DNA of 64,000 bases, taken from positions 29,227,498 to 29,291,497 of the forward strand of contig CM075767.1 of assembly GCA_037974665.1 (NCBI GenBank), read 5' to 3'. The notes under the pieces were generated by a model. That model saw only the letters and a list, made by a program, of their open reading frames with translations, ran no database searches and was not told where the DNA came from. This stretch comes from Ehretia macrophylla (Eukaryota > Streptophyta > Magnoliopsida > Boraginales > Ehretiaceae). The position numbers were made by a program, and so were the translations under genes. Shown here in pieces: positions 47,828 through 60,644 of this stretch; positions within the stretch are counted from its first letter, which is position 1; the number at the start of each line of letters is the position of its first letter.

Positions 47828-48385
47828 ATCATGTTGAGGGCACAATTCCTTTATGTGTTAACGGTTCACAGTGCCAGCCTAGAGAGATGACCAATTCAAA
47901 AGGCCCAATGGGGTTAACTATAACCTATCCGCTTCAACAACGCAGCATCCTAGCAAGACGTGATATCGACGCGTTGTAGAGCCCTCTAATGTCCTGCGAG
48001 TAAGGTTGTCGTCCTTTTAACAGCTCACGACGTACGATCCGGGACGGAAAAACAGAGCAAAAGAAGAAAAATGGCCTGAAACTGATGAAAATGTTCGATT
48101 TTGGGCTCCAAAAAGGGCACAGCGAGCTAGCTCGCTGCCCCTTTTGTAGAGCTGTCGGAGAGCTTTGCAACGGTATGCTGTACGCCGCGTAACTGCTTAC
48201 GGATCAAAAGTTATGGGCACCGGAGCGACGGAGACTTGGCCACAAGCCCTATGCCCTCGGTTTGTTGGCCCAGCCTCCACATGAAGTGAAGTTGTCTTGC
48301 CCAAGGTGCCGTGGTATTCGATAATAGAAATGTGATGGATAAAGTATGTTGGAAACCCAAACTGGAGGAAAAAAAATTCAAAAGG

Positions 48386-48504
48386 GGGGTGCAAGACGAG
48401 GACTTCCCTGGGGGTCACCCATCATAGTACTATTCTCGCCCAAGCACGCTTAACTTCGGAGTTCTGATGGGATCCGGTGCATTAGTGCTAGTATGATCGC
48501 ACCC
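48386..48504 (-). rRNA. 5S: 5S rRNA gene
   Basis: About five differences; the A box is intact. Confidence 0.91.
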
Positions 48505-49058
48505 ATCATGTTGAGGGCACAATTCCTTAATGTGTTAACGGTTCACAGTCCTAGCCTAGAGAGATGGCCAATTCAAAAGGCCCAATGGGCTTAACGATAA
48601 CCCATCCGCTTAAACAACGCAGCATCCTAGCAAGACGTGATATCGACGCATTGTAGGGCCCCCTATGTGCCGCGAGTAAGGTTGTCGTCCTTTTAACAAC
48701 TCACGACGTACGATCCGGGACCAAAAAACAGAGCAAACGAACAAAAGTGGCCTGAAACTGATGAAAACGTTAGATTTTGGGCACCAAAAAGGGCACAGCA
48801 AGCAAGCTGGCTGCCCCCGTCGTAGAGCTCTCAGAGAGCTTCGCAACGCTATGCTGTGCGCCGCGTGTCCTTATGGAACAAAAGTTATGGGCACCGGAGC
48901 GACGGAGACCTGGTCACAAGCCCTACGCCCTCGGTTTACGGGCGCAACCTCTACGTGAAGCGAAGTTGTCTTGCCCAATGTTCCGTGGGATTCAGTAATA
49001 GAAATTTGGTGGATAAAGTATCATGGCAACCCTAACCAGGGCAAAAAAAATTGAAAAG

Positions 49059-49177
49059 GGGGTGCAACACGATGACTTCCCAAGGGGTCACCCATTTTAG
49101 TACTACTCTCGCCCAAGTACGCTTAACTTCGGAGTTCTGATGGGATCCGATGCATTAGGGCTGGTATGATCGCACCC
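49059..49177 (-). rRNA. 5S: 5S rRNA gene
   Basis: About seven differences. Partner of 45001 (six units) and of 50412 (two units). Confidence 0.9.
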
Positions 49178-49736
49178 GTCATATTGCGGGCACAATTCCT
49201 TTATTTGTTAACAGTTCACAGTCCCACCCTAAAGAGATGGCCAATTCAAAAGGCCCAATGGGCTTAACGATAACCCATCCGCTTCAACAGCGCAGCATCC
49301 TAACAAGACGTGATATCGACGCGTTGTAGGGCCCTCTAATGTCCCGCGAGTAAGGTTGTCCACCTTTTAACAGCTCACGATGTATGATCCGAGATGAAAA
49401 AACATAGCAAATTTAGAAAAGTGGCCTGAAACTGATGAAAACGTTCGATTTTGGGCTCCAAAAATGGGTACAACGAGCAAGCTGGCAGCACCGGTCATAG
49501 AGCTCTCAGAGATCTTTACAACGGTATGCTGTGCGCCGCGTAACTCCATACGGATCAAAAGTTATGGGCACCGGAGCGACAGAGACCTGGTCACAAGCCC
49601 TACGCCCTCGGTTTGTTGGCCCAGCCTTTACGTGAAGCGAAGTTGTCTTGCCCAAGGTGCCGTGGGATTCGATAATAGAAATGTAATGGATAAAGTATCA
49701 TGGCAACCCAAACCGGAGCAAAAAAAATTAAAAAGG

Positions 49737-49855
49737 GGGGTTCAACACGAGGACTTCCCTGGGGGTGACCCATCACAGTACTACTCTCGCCCAAGCACGC
49801 TTAACTTCGGAGTTCTTATGGGATCCGGTGCATTAGTGCTGGTATGATCGCACCC
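49737..49855 (-). rRNA. 5S: 5S rRNA gene
   Basis: About six differences, with CATCACAGTAC at the C box start shared with 51090, 58509 and 62557. Confidence 0.9.
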
Positions 49856-50411
49856 GTCATGTAGAGGGCACAATTCCTTTATGTGTTAACGGTTCACAGT
49901 CCCAGCCTAGAGAGATGGCCAATTCAAAAAGCCCAATGGGCTTAACGATAACCCATCCGCCTCAACAACGCAACATCCTAGCAAGAGGTGATATCGACGC
50001 ATTGTAGGTCCCCCTAATGTCCCGTGAGTAAGGTTGTCGTCCTTTTAACAGTTCACGACGTACGATCCGGGATGAAAAAACAGAGCTAAAGAAGAAAAGT
50101 CGCCTGAAACTGATGAAAACGTTAGATTTTGGGCTCCAAAAAGGGCACAGCGAGCAAGCTGGCTGCCCCCGTCGTAGAGCTCTCAGAGAGCTTTGCAACG
50201 GTATGCTGTGCGCCGCGTAACTCCTTATGGAACAAAAGTTATGGGCACCGGAGTGATGGAGACCTGGTAACAAGCCCTACGCCCTCGGTTTGCGGGCGCA
50301 ACCTCTACGTGAAGCGAAGTTGTCTTGCCTAATGTTCCGTGGGATTCAGTAATAGAAATTTGGTGGATAAAATATCTGGGCAACCCTAACAAGGGCAAAA
50401 AAATTGAAAAG

Positions 50412-50530
50412 GTGGTGCAACACGAGGACTTCCCAGGGGGTCACCCATTTTTGTACTACTCTCGCCCAAGCACGCTTAACTTCGGAGTTCTGATAGGATC
50501 CAATTCATTAGTGCTAGTATGATCGCACCC
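50412..50530 (-). rRNA. 5S: 5S rRNA gene, diverged
   Basis: About nine differences. It shares a CCATTTT-type variant and an upstream CATATTG with 49059. Confidence 0.88.
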
Positions 50531-51089
50531 GTCATATTGAGGGCACAATTCCTTTATTTGTTAACGGTTCACAGTCCTAGCCTAGAAAGATGGCCAATTC
50601 GGAAAGCCCAATGGGCTTAACAATAACCCATCCGCTTCAACAACGCAGCATCCTAGCAAGACGTGATATCGACGTGTTGTAGGGCCCTCTAATGTCCCGC
50701 GAGTAAGGTTGTTGTCCTTTTAACAGCTCACGACGTACGATCCGGGATGAAAAAACTGAGCAAAAGAAGAAAAGTGGCCTAAAACTGATGAAAACGTTCG
50801 ATTTTGAGCTCCAAAAATGGGCAAAGCAAGCTAGCTGGCAGCCCCAATCGTAGAGCTCTCAGAGACCTTTGCAACGGTATGCTGTGTGCCGCGTAACTCC
50901 TTACGGATCAAAAGTTATGGGCACCGGAGCGACGGAGACCTGGTCACAAGCCCTACGCCCTCGGTTTGCTGGCCCAGCCTCTATGTGAAGTGAAGTTGTC
51001 TTGCCCAAGGTTTTGTGGGATTCGATAATAGAAATGTGATGGATAAAGTATCATGGCAACCCAAACCGGAGCAAAAAAAATTAAAAAAG

Positions 51090-51208
51090 GGGGTGCAACA
51101 CGAGGACTTCCTTGGGGGTCACCCATCACAGTACTACTCTCGCGCAAGCACACTTAACTTCGGAGTTCTGATAGGATCCGGTGCATTGGTGCTGGTATGA
51201 TCGCACCC
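51090..51208 (-). rRNA. 5S: 5S rRNA gene
   Basis: About eight differences. Two-unit partner of 49737, including the shared spacer text ATAAAGTATCATGGCAACCC. Confidence 0.89.
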
Positions 51209-51765
51209 GTCATGTTGAGGGCACAATTCCTTTATGTGTTAATGGTTCACAGTCCCAGCCTAGAGAGATGGCCAATTCAAAAGGGCCAATGGGCTTAACG
51301 ATAACCCATCCGCTTCAACAACGCAGCATCCTAGCAAGACGTGATATCGACGCATTGTAGGGCCCCCTAATGTCCCGCGAATCGGGTTGTCGTCCTTTTA
51401 ACAGCTCACAAAGTACGACCCGGAACAAAGAAACAGAGCAAAAGAAGAAAAGTGGCCTGAAACTGATGAAAACATTCAATTTTGGGCTCCAAAAAGGGCA
51501 CAGCGAGCAAGCTGGCGGCCCCGATCGTAGAGTTCTCAGAGAGCTTTGCAACGGTATGCTTTGCGCCGCGTAACTCCTTACGGATCAAAAGTTATGGGCA
51601 CTGGAGCGACGGAGACCTGGTCACAAGCCCTACGCCCTCGGTTTGCGGGCGCAACCTCTACGTGAAGCGAAGTTGTCTTGCCCAATGTTCCGTGGGATTC
51701 GGTAATAGAAATTTGGTGGATAAAGTATCTTGGCAACCCTAACCAGGGCAAAAAAAATTGAAAAG

Positions 51766-51884
51766 AGGGTGCAACACGAGGACTTCTCAGGGGGTCACCC
51801 ATCGTAGTACTACTCTCGCCCAAGCATGCTTAACTTCAGGGTTCTGATGGGATCCGGTGCATTAGTGCTGGTATGATCGCACCC
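51766..51884 (-). rRNA. 5S: 5S rRNA gene
   Basis: About six differences, one in the A box (AGCATGC) and two just before it. Confidence 0.91.
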
Positions 51885-52441
51885 GTCATGTTGAGGGCAC
51901 AATTGCTTTATTTGTTAACGGTTCACAGTACCAGCCTAGAGAGATGGCCAATTCAAAAGGCCCAATGGGCTTAACGACAACCCATCCGCTTCAACAACGC
52001 AGCATCCTTGCAAGACGTGATATCGACGCGTTGTGGGGCCCTCCAATGTGCCACGAGTAAGGTTGTCGTCCTTTTAACAGCTCACGACGTACAACACGGG
52101 ATGAAAAAACAAAGGAAAAGAAGAAAAGTGGCCTGAAACTGATGAAAACGATCGATTTTGGGCTCCAAAAAGGGCACCACCAGCAAGCTGGCTGCCCTCG
52201 TCGTACAACTCCCAGAGAGGTTTGCAACGGTATGCTTTGCGCCGCGTAACTCCTTACGGATCAAAAGTTATGGCCACCTGAGCGATGGAGACCTGGTCAC
52301 AAGCCCTACGCCCTCAGTTTGCGGGCCCATTCTCTACGTGAAGCGAAGTAGTCTTGCCCAATGTTCCGTGGGATTCGGTAAGAGAAATTTGGTGGATAAA
52401 GTATCTTGGCAACCCTAACCAGGGCAAAAAAAATTGAAAAG

Positions 52442-52560
52442 GGGGTGCAACACGAGGACTTTCCAGGGGGTCACCTATCCTAGTACTACCCTCGCACAAG
52501 CACGCTTAACTTTAGAGTTCTGATATGATCCGGTGCATTAGTGCTAGTATGATCGCACCC
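52442..52560 (-). rRNA. 5S: 5S rRNA gene
   Basis: About eight differences, with changes in the IE and C box. Confidence 0.89.
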
Positions 52561-53118
52561 GTCATGTTGAGGGCACAATTCCTTTATTTGTTAACGTTTC
52601 ACAGTCCCAGCCTAGGGAGATGGCCCATTCAAAATGCCCAATGGGCTTAACGACAACCCATCCGCTTCAACAACACAGCATCCTAGCAAGACGTGATATT
52701 GACGCGTTGTAGGGCCCTCTAATGTCCCGTGAGTAAGGTTATCATCCTTTTAACAGCTCACGACGTACGATCCGGGATGAAAAAACAGAGCAAAGGAAAA
52801 AAAGTGGCCTGAAACTGAGGAAAATGTTTGATTTTGGGCTCCAAAAATGGGCACAACGAGCAAGCTGGCTGCCCCCGTCGTAGAGGTCTCAGAGAGGTTT
52901 GCAACGGTATGCTTTGCGCCGTGTAACTCCTTACGGATCAAAAGTTATGGCCACCTGAGCGACGGAGACCTGGTCACAAGCCCTACGCCCTCGGTTTGCG
53001 GGCCCAGCCTCCACGTGAAGCAAAGTTGTCTTCCCAATGTTCTGTGGGATTCGGCAATAGAAATTTGGTGGATAAAGTATCTTGGCAACCCTAACTAGGT
53101 CAAAAAAAATTTGAAAAG

Positions 53119-53235
53119 GTGGTGCAACACGAGGACTTCCTGGGGTCACCCATCCTAGTACTACTCTCGCCTGAGCATGCTTAACTTCTGAGTTCTGATG
53201 GGATCCGGTGCATTAGTGCTGGTATGATCGCACCC
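53119..53235 (-). rRNA. 5S: 5S rRNA gene with a 2-nt deletion
   Basis: 117 nt. Two bases are missing just after the C box, plus about six substitutions. Confidence 0.88.
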
Positions 53236-53793
53236 GTCGTGTTGAGGGCACACTTCCTTTATTTGTTAACGATTCACAGTCCCAGCCTAGAGAGATGGCC
53301 CATTCAAAAGTCCCAATGGGCTTAACGACAACCCATCCGCTTCAACAACGCAGCATCCTCGCAATACGTGATATCGACGAGTTGTAGGGCCCTCTAATGT
53401 CCCGCGAGTAAGGTTGTCGTCATTTTAACAGCTCACGATCTTCGATCCGGGATTGAAAAATAGAGCAAAAGAAGAAAAGTGGCCTGAAACTGATGAAAAT
53501 ATTCAATTTTGGGCTCGAAAAATTGCACAGCGAGCAAGCTCGCTGCCCCCTTCGTAGAGCTGTCGGAGAGATTTACAACGATATGTTGTGCACCGCGTAA
53601 CTTTTTACGGATCAAAAGTTATGGGCAATAGAGCGACGGAGACCTAGTCACAAGCCCTACACCTTAGGTTTGCTGGCCAATCCTCCACGTGAAGCGAAGT
53701 TGTCTTGCCCAAGGTGCCGTGGGATTCGATAATAGAAATGTGGTGGATAATGTATCTTAGCAAACCAAATCGGAGCAAATAAAATTGAAAAGG

Positions 53794-53911
53794 GGGGTGC
53801 AACACGAGGACTTCCAGGGGGTTACCCATCCTAGTACTACTATCGCCCAAGCACGCTTAACTTCGGAGTTCTGAAGGGATCTGGTGCATTAATGCTGGAA
53901 TGATCGCCCCC
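53794..53911 (-). rRNA. 5S: 5S rRNA gene with a 1-nt deletion
   Basis: 118 nt, about seven substitutions. It shares CTGAAGG and GATCGCCCCC with the gene at 60527. Confidence 0.88.
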
Positions 53912-54466
53912 GTCATGTTGATGGCACAATTCCTTTATGTGTTAACGTTTCACAGTCCCAGCCTAGAGAGATGGCCAATTCAAAAGGCCCAATTGGCTTA
54001 ACGATAACCCAACCGCTTTAACAACGCAGAATCCTAGCAAGACGTGATATCGACGAGTTGTAGGGTCCCCTAATGTCCCGCGAGTAAGGTTGTCGTCCTT
54101 TTAATAGGTCACGATGTACGATCTGGGATGAAAAAATAGAGCAAAAGAAGAAAAGTGGCCTGAAACTGATGGAAACGTTCGATTTTGGGCTACAAAAAGC
54201 GGCCAAGTGAGCAAACTGGCTGCCCCCGTCGTAGAGCTCTCAGAGAGCTTTGCAACGGTATGTTGTGTGCCGCGTCACTCCTTACAGATCCAAAGTTACG
54301 GGCACCGGAGCGACGGAGACCTGGTCACAAGCCCTACGCCCTCGGTTTGGAGGCCCAGCCTCTACGTGAAGCGAAGTCTTGCCCAATGTTCCGTGGGATT
54401 CGGTAAGAGAAATTTGGTGGATAAAGTATCTTGGCAACCCTAACCAGGGCAAAAAAAATTGAAAAG

Positions 54467-54585
54467 GGGGTGCAACACGAGGACTTCCCACGGGGTCACC
54501 AATCCTAGTACTACTCTCGCCCAAGCACGCTTAACTTCAGAGTTCTGATGGGATCCGTTGCATTAGTGCAGGTATGATCGCACCA
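54467..54585 (-). rRNA. 5S: 5S rRNA gene
   Basis: About six differences, including the first base; the A box is intact. Confidence 0.91.
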
Positions 54586-55139
54586 GTCATGTTGAGGGCA
54601 CAATTCCTTTATATGTTAACGGTTCACAGTACCAGCCTAGAGAGATGGCCATTTCAAAAGGTCCAATGGGCTTAATAACCCATCCGCTTCAACAACGCAG
54701 CATCCTAGCAAGACGTGATATCGATGCATTGTAGGGCCCTCTAATATTCTGCGAGTAAGGTTTTCGTCCTTTTAACAGCTCACGACGTACGATTTGGGAT
54801 GGAAAAATAGAGCAAAAGAAGAAAAGTGGCCTGAAATTAATGAAAATGTTCGATTTTGGGCACCAAAAAGGGCACAGCGAGCAAGCTCGCTACCACCTTC
54901 ATAGAGCTATCGGAGAGCTTTGCAACGGTATGCTGTGCACCACGTAACTCCTTACGGATCAAAAGGTATGGGCACCGGAGCGACGGAGACCTGGTCACAA
55001 GCCATACGCCCTCGGTTTGCGGGCCCTGCCACTACGTGAAGCGAAGTTGTCTTGCCCAATGTTCCATGGGATTCGGTAATAGAAATTTGGTGGATAAAGA
55101 ATCTTGGCAACCCTAACCTGGGCAAAAAAAATTGAAAAG

Positions 55140-55256
55140 AGGTTGCAACACGAGGACTTCCAGGGGTCACCCATCCTAGTACTACTCTCACCCGAGCACG
55201 CTTAACTTCGTAGTTCTGATGGGATCCGGTGCATTAGTGCTAGTATGATCGCACCC
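55140..55256 (-). rRNA. 5S: 5S rRNA gene with a 2-nt deletion
   Basis: 117 nt with about six substitutions. The deletion after the C box is shared with 53119 and 56480. Confidence 0.88.
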
Positions 55257-55812
55257 GTCATGTTGAGGGCACAATTCTTTTATTTGTTAACGGTTCACAG
55301 TCCCAGCCTAGAGGGATGGCCTATTCAAATGGCCTAATGGGCTTAACGATAACCCATCCACTTCAACAACGCAGCATCCTCGCAAGACGTGATATCGACG
55401 CGTTGTAGGGCCCTCTAATGTTCCGCGAGCAAGGTTGTCGTCCTTTTAAGAGCTCACCATCTACGATCCGGGATGGAAAAATAGAGCAAAAGAAGAAAAG
55501 TGGCCAGAAATTGATGAAAATGTTCGATTTTGGGCTAAAAAAGGGCACAGCGAGCAAGCTCGCTGCCCCTTTCGTAGAGCTGTCGGAGTGCTTTGTAACG
55601 GTATGCTGCGCGCCGCGTAACTCTTTACAGATCAAAAGTTATAGGCACTGGAGCGACGGAGGCCTGGTCATAAGCCCTACGCCTTCAGTTTACGGTCCCA
55701 GCCTCCACGTGAAGCGAAGTTGTCCTGCCCAAGGTGCCGTGGGATTCGATAATAGAAATGTGGCGGATAAAGTATCATGGCAACCCTAACCAGGGTAAAA
55801 AAAATTGAAAAG

Positions 55813-55931
55813 GGAGTGCAACACGAGGACTTCCCAGGGGGTCATCCATCCTAGTACTATTCTCGCCCAAGCACGCTTAACTTAGGAGTTCTGATGGGAT
55901 CCGTTGCATTAGTGCTGGTATGATCGCCCCC
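55813..55931 (-). rRNA. 5S: 5S rRNA gene
   Basis: About six differences, one within the C box (GTCATCC on the plus strand). Confidence 0.9.
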
Positions 55932-56479
55932 GCCATGTTGATGGCACAATTCCTTTATGTGTTAACGGATCACAGTACCAGCCTAGAGAGATGGCCATTT
56001 CAAAAGGCCCAATAGGCTTAACGATAACCCAACCGCTTCAACAACGCAGCATCCTAGCAAGACGTGATATTGACGCGTTGTAGGGCCCTCTAATATTCCG
56101 CGAGTAAGGTTGTCGTCCTTTTAACAGCTCACGACGTACGATCTGGGACAGAAAAACAGAGCAAAAGAAGAAAAGTGGCCTGAAATTGATGAAAATATTC
56201 GATTTTGGGCTCCAAAAAGGGCACAGCGAGCAAGCTTGCTACCACCTTCGTAGAGTTGTAGGAGAGCTTTGCAACGGTATGCTGTGCACCGTGTAACTCC
56301 TTACGGATCAAAAGGTATGGGCACTGGGAGACCTGGTCACAAGCCCTACAGCCTCGGTTTGTGGGCCCAGCCACTACGTGAAGCGAAGTTGTCTTGCCCA
56401 ATGTTCCAGGGATACGGTAATAGAAATTTGGTGGATAAAGAATCATGGCAACCCTAGCCAGGGAAAAAAAATTGAAAAG

Positions 56480-56596
56480 GGGGTGCAACAAGAGGACTTC
56501 CAGGGTTCACCAATCCTAGTACTACTTTAGCACGAGCGCGCTTAACTTCGGAGTTCTGATGGGATTCGGTGCATTAGTGCTGGTATGATCGCACCC
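56480..56596 (-). rRNA. 5S: 5S rRNA gene with a 2-nt deletion, strongly diverged
   Basis: 117 nt with about nine substitutions in the IE, C box and 3' part. Likely a pseudogene. Confidence 0.85.
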
Positions 56597-57154
56597 GTCA
56601 TGTTGAGGGCACAATTCCTTTATGTGTTAATGGTTCACAGTCCCAGCCTAGAGAGATGGCCAATTCAAAAGGCCCAATGGGCTTAACGATAACCCATCCG
56701 CTTCAACAACGTAGCATCCTAGCAAGACGTGATATCGACGCGTTGTAGGGCCCCCTAATGTCCCGTGTGTAAGGTTGTCGTCCTTTTAACAGGTCACGAT
56801 GTACGATCGGGGAAGAAAAAATAGAGCAAAAGAAGAAAAGTGGCCTGAAACTGATGAAAACGTTCGGTTTCGGGCTCCAAAAAGTGGTATAGCGAGCAAA
56901 CTAGCTGCCCCCGTCGTAGATCTCTCAGAGAGCTTTGCAACGGTATGCTGTGTGCCGCGTAACTCCTTACGGATCAAAAGTTACGGGTACCGGAGCGACG
57001 GAGACCTGGTCACAAGCCCTACGCCCTCGGTTTCCGGGCCCAGCCTCTACGTGAAGCGAAGTTGTCTTGCCGAATGTTCCGTGGGATTCGGTAAAAGAAA
57101 TTTGGTGGATAAAGCATCTTGGCAACCCAAACCAGGTCAAAAAAAATTGAAAAG

Positions 57155-57273
57155 GGGGTGCAACACGAGGACTACCCATGGGGTCACCCATCCTAGTACT
57201 ACTCTCGCCCAAGCACGCTTAACTTCGAAGTTTTGATGGGATCCGGTGATTTAGTGCTGGTATGATTGCACCC
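57155..57273 (-). rRNA. 5S: 5S rRNA gene
   Basis: About six differences. It shares GGACTACCCATGGGG and TTTTGATGGG with 61203. Confidence 0.91.
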
Positions 57274-57830
57274 GTCATGTTGAGGGAACAATTCCTTTAT
57301 TTGTTAACGGTTCACAGTCCCAGCGTAGAGAGATAGCCCATTCAAAAGGCTCAATGGGCTTAACGACAACACATCCGCTTCAACAACACGGCATCCTCGC
57401 AAGACGTGATATCGACGCGTTGTAGGGCCCTCTAATGTCCCGCGAGTAGGGTTGTCGTCCTTTTAACAGCTCACGATCTACGATCTGGGATGGAAAAACA
57501 GAGCAAAAGAAGAAAAGTGGCCTGAAACTGATGAAAACATTCGATTTTGGGCTCCAAAAAGGGCACAACGAGCAAGCTCACTGCCCCCTTCGTAGAGCTG
57601 TCGGAGAGCTTTGATACAGTATGCTGTGCACCGCGTAACTCCTTACGGATCAAAAGTTATGGGCACTGGAGCGACGGAGACATGGTCACAAGCCCTACGG
57701 CCTCGGTTTGCGGGCCCAGCCTTCACGTGAAGCGAATTTGTCTTGCCCAAGGTGCCGTGGGATTCGATAATAGAAATGTGGTGGATAAAGTATCATGGCA
57801 ACCCTAACTAGGGGAAAAAAAATTGAAAAA

Positions 57831-57949
57831 AGGGTGCATCACGAGGACTTCCCATGGGGTCACCCATCCTAGTACTCCTCACGCCCAAGCTCGCTTAACT
57901 TCGGAGTTCTTATGGGATCCGGTGCATTAGTGCTGGTATGATCGCACCT
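57831..57949 (-). rRNA. 5S: 5S rRNA gene
   Basis: About eight differences. It shares GTGCATCACG and CAAGCTCGC with 61879. Confidence 0.89.
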
Positions 57950-58508
57950 ATCATGTTGAGGGCACAATTCCTTTATATGTTAACGGTTCACAGTACCAGC
58001 CTAGCGAGATGGCCATTTCAAAATGCTCAATGGGCTTAACGATAACCCATCCACTTTAACAATGCAACATCCTAGAAAGACGTGATATCGACGCGTTGTA
58101 GGGCGCTCTAATATCCCGCGAGTAAGGTTGTCGTCCTTTTAATAACTCACGACGTACGATCCGGGACGAAAAAACAGAGCGAAAGAAGAAAAGTGGCCTG
58201 AAACTGATGGAAATGTTCGATTTTGGGCTCCAAAAAGGGCAAAGCGAGCAAGCTCACAGCCCCCTTCGTAGAGTTGTCGGAGAGGTTTGCAACGGTATGC
58301 TATACGCCGCGTAACTCCTTACGGATCAAAAGTTATGGGCACCGGAGCGACGGAGACCTGGTCACAAGCCTTACGCCCTCGGTTTGCTGGCCCAGCCTCC
58401 ACGTAAAGTGCAGTTGTCTTGCCCAAGGTGCCGTTGGATTCGATAATAGAAATGTGGTGGATAAAGTATCTTGGCAACCTAAACCGGAGCAAAAAAAATT
58501 GAAAAAGG

Positions 58509-58626
58509 GGGGTGCAACACGAAGACTTCCCTGGGGGTCACCCATCACAGTACTTCTCTGCCCAAGCACGCTTAACTTCGGAGTTCTGATGGGATCTGGT
58601 GCATTAATTCTGGTACGATCGCACCC
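58509..58626 (-). rRNA. 5S: 5S rRNA gene with a 1-nt deletion
   Basis: 118 nt with about eight substitutions. It shares TACTTCTCT and GGTACGATCGC with 62557. Confidence 0.88.
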
Positions 58627-59184
58627 GTCATGTTGAGGGCACAATTCTTTTATGTGTTAACGGTACACAGTACTAGCCTAGAAAGATGGCCAATTCAAAA
58701 GGCCCAATGGGCTTAACGATAACCCATCCACTTCAACAACGCAGTATCCTAGCAAGACGTGATATCTACGCGTAGTAGGGCCCCCTAATGTGCCGCGAGT
58801 AAGGTTGTCGTCCTTTTAACAACTCACGACGTATGATCTGGGATGAAAAAACAGAGGAAAAGAAGAAAAGTATACTGAAACTGATAAAAATGTTCGATTT
58901 TGGGCTACAAAAATGGGCACATCGAGCAAGCCGGCTGCCCCTGTCGTAGAGCTCTCAGAGAGCTTTGCAACGGTATGCTGTGCGCTGCGTAACTCCTTAT
59001 GGATCAAAAGTTATGGGCACCGAGGCGACGGAGACCAGGTCACAAGCCCTACGTCCTCAGTTTGCCGGGGCAGCCTCTATGTGAAGCAAAGTTGTCTTGC
59101 CCAATGTTCCATGGGATTCGGTAATAGAAATTTGGTAGATAAAGTATCTTGGCAACCTTAACCAGGGCAAAAAAAATTGAAAAG

Positions 59185-59303
59185 GGGGTGCAACACGAGG
59201 ACTTCCTAGGGGGTCACCCATCCTGGTACTACTCTCGCCCAAGCACGCTTAACTTCGGAGTTCTGATGGGATCCGGTGCATTAGTGCTCGTATGATGGCA
59301 CCC
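59185..59303 (-). rRNA. 5S: 5S rRNA gene
   Basis: About four differences. The A box is intact, with one change at the C box start (CCTGGTAC) shared with 63234. Confidence 0.93.
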
Positions 59304-59860
59304 GTCATGTTGAGGGCACAATTCTTTTATTTGTTAACAGTTCATAGTCCCTGCCTAAAGAGATGGCCCATTCAAAAGGCCCAAGGGGCTTAACGACAAC
59401 CCTTCTGCTTCAACAAGTAGCATCCTCGCAAGACGTGATATCAACGCGTTGTAGGGCCCTATAATGTCCCGCGAGTAAGGTTTTCGTCCTTTTAACAGCC
59501 CACGACGTACGATCTAAGACGAAAAAATAGAGCAAAATAATAAAAGTGGCCTGAAACTGATGAAAAAGTTCGATTTTGGGCTCCAAAAATGGGCACACCG
59601 AGCAAGCTGGTTGCCCCCGTCGTAGAGCTCTCAGAGGGCTTTGCAACGGTATGCTGTACGCCGCGTAACTCCTTACAAATCAAAAGTTATGGGCACCGAA
59701 GCGACGGAGACCTGGTCACAAGCCCTACGCCCTCGGTTTGCGGGCGCAGCCTCTACGTGAAGCGAAGTTGTCTTGCCCAATGTTCCGTGGGATTCGGTTA
59801 TAGAAATTTGGTGGATAAAGTATCTTGGTAACCCTAACTAGGGCAAAAAAAATTGAAAAG

Positions 59861-59979
59861 GGGGTGCAACACGAGGACTTCCTAGGGGGTCACCCATCCT
59901 AGTACTACTCTCGCCCAAGCACGCTTAACTTCGGAGTTCTTATGGGATCCGGTGCATTAGTGCTGGTATGATCGCACCC
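59861..59979 (-). rRNA. 5S: 5S rRNA gene, closest to consensus in array C
   Basis: Only about two differences (CCTAGG and CTTATG on the plus strand), outside the internal control region. Best candidate for a working gene in this array. Confidence 0.95.
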
Positions 59980-60526
59980 ATCATGTTGAGGGCACAATTC
60001 CTTTATTTGTTAATGGTTCACAGTCCCAGGCTTGAGAGATGGCCCATTCAAAAGGCCCAATGGGCTTAACGACAACCCATCCACTTCAACAACGCAGCAT
60101 CCTCGTAAGTGGTGATATCGACGTGTTGTAGGGCCCTCTAATGTCCCGCGAGTAAGGTTGTCGTCCTTTTAATAGCTCACGACGTACGATCCGGGATGGA
60201 AAAATAGAGCAAAAGAAGAAAAGTGGCCTGAAACTATTGAAATTGTTTGATTTTGGGCTCCAAAAAGGGCACAGCGGGCAAGCTCGCTACCCCCTTCGTA
60301 GAGCTTTGCAACGGTATGCTGTGCACCGCGTAACTCCTTATAGATCAAAAGTCATGGGCACTAGAGCGACGGAGACCTGGTCAGAAGCCTTACTCCCTCG
60401 GTTTGCAGGCCCAACCTCCACGTGAAGCGAAGTTGTCTTGCCCAAGGTGCCGTGGGATTCAATAATAGAAATGTGGTGGATAAAGTATCTTGGCAACCCA
60501 AACCCGAGCAAATAAAATTGAAAAGG

Positions 60527-60644
60527 GGGGTGCAACACGAGGACTTTCAGGGGGTCACCCATCCTAGAACTACTATCGCCCCACCACGCTTAACTTTGGA
60601 GTTCTGAAGGTATCAAGTGCATTAGTGCTGGTATGATCGCCCCC
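60527..60644 (-). rRNA. 5S: 5S rRNA gene with a 1-nt deletion
   Basis: 118 nt with about eight substitutions, including changes next to the A box. Related to 53794. Confidence 0.87.

Larger units (their letters stand above)
56560..59979 (-). repeat. Higher-order repeat of array C, first copy
   Basis: The five genes at 57155, 57831, 58509, 59185 and 59861 with their spacers match 61203, 61879, 62557, 63234 and 63910 at a constant offset of 4048-4049 bp. Shared rare variants include GATCGGGGAAGAAAAAATAG at about 56806 and 60853. The left limit lies between the genes at 56480 and 60527, which are not close partners. Confidence 0.85.
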
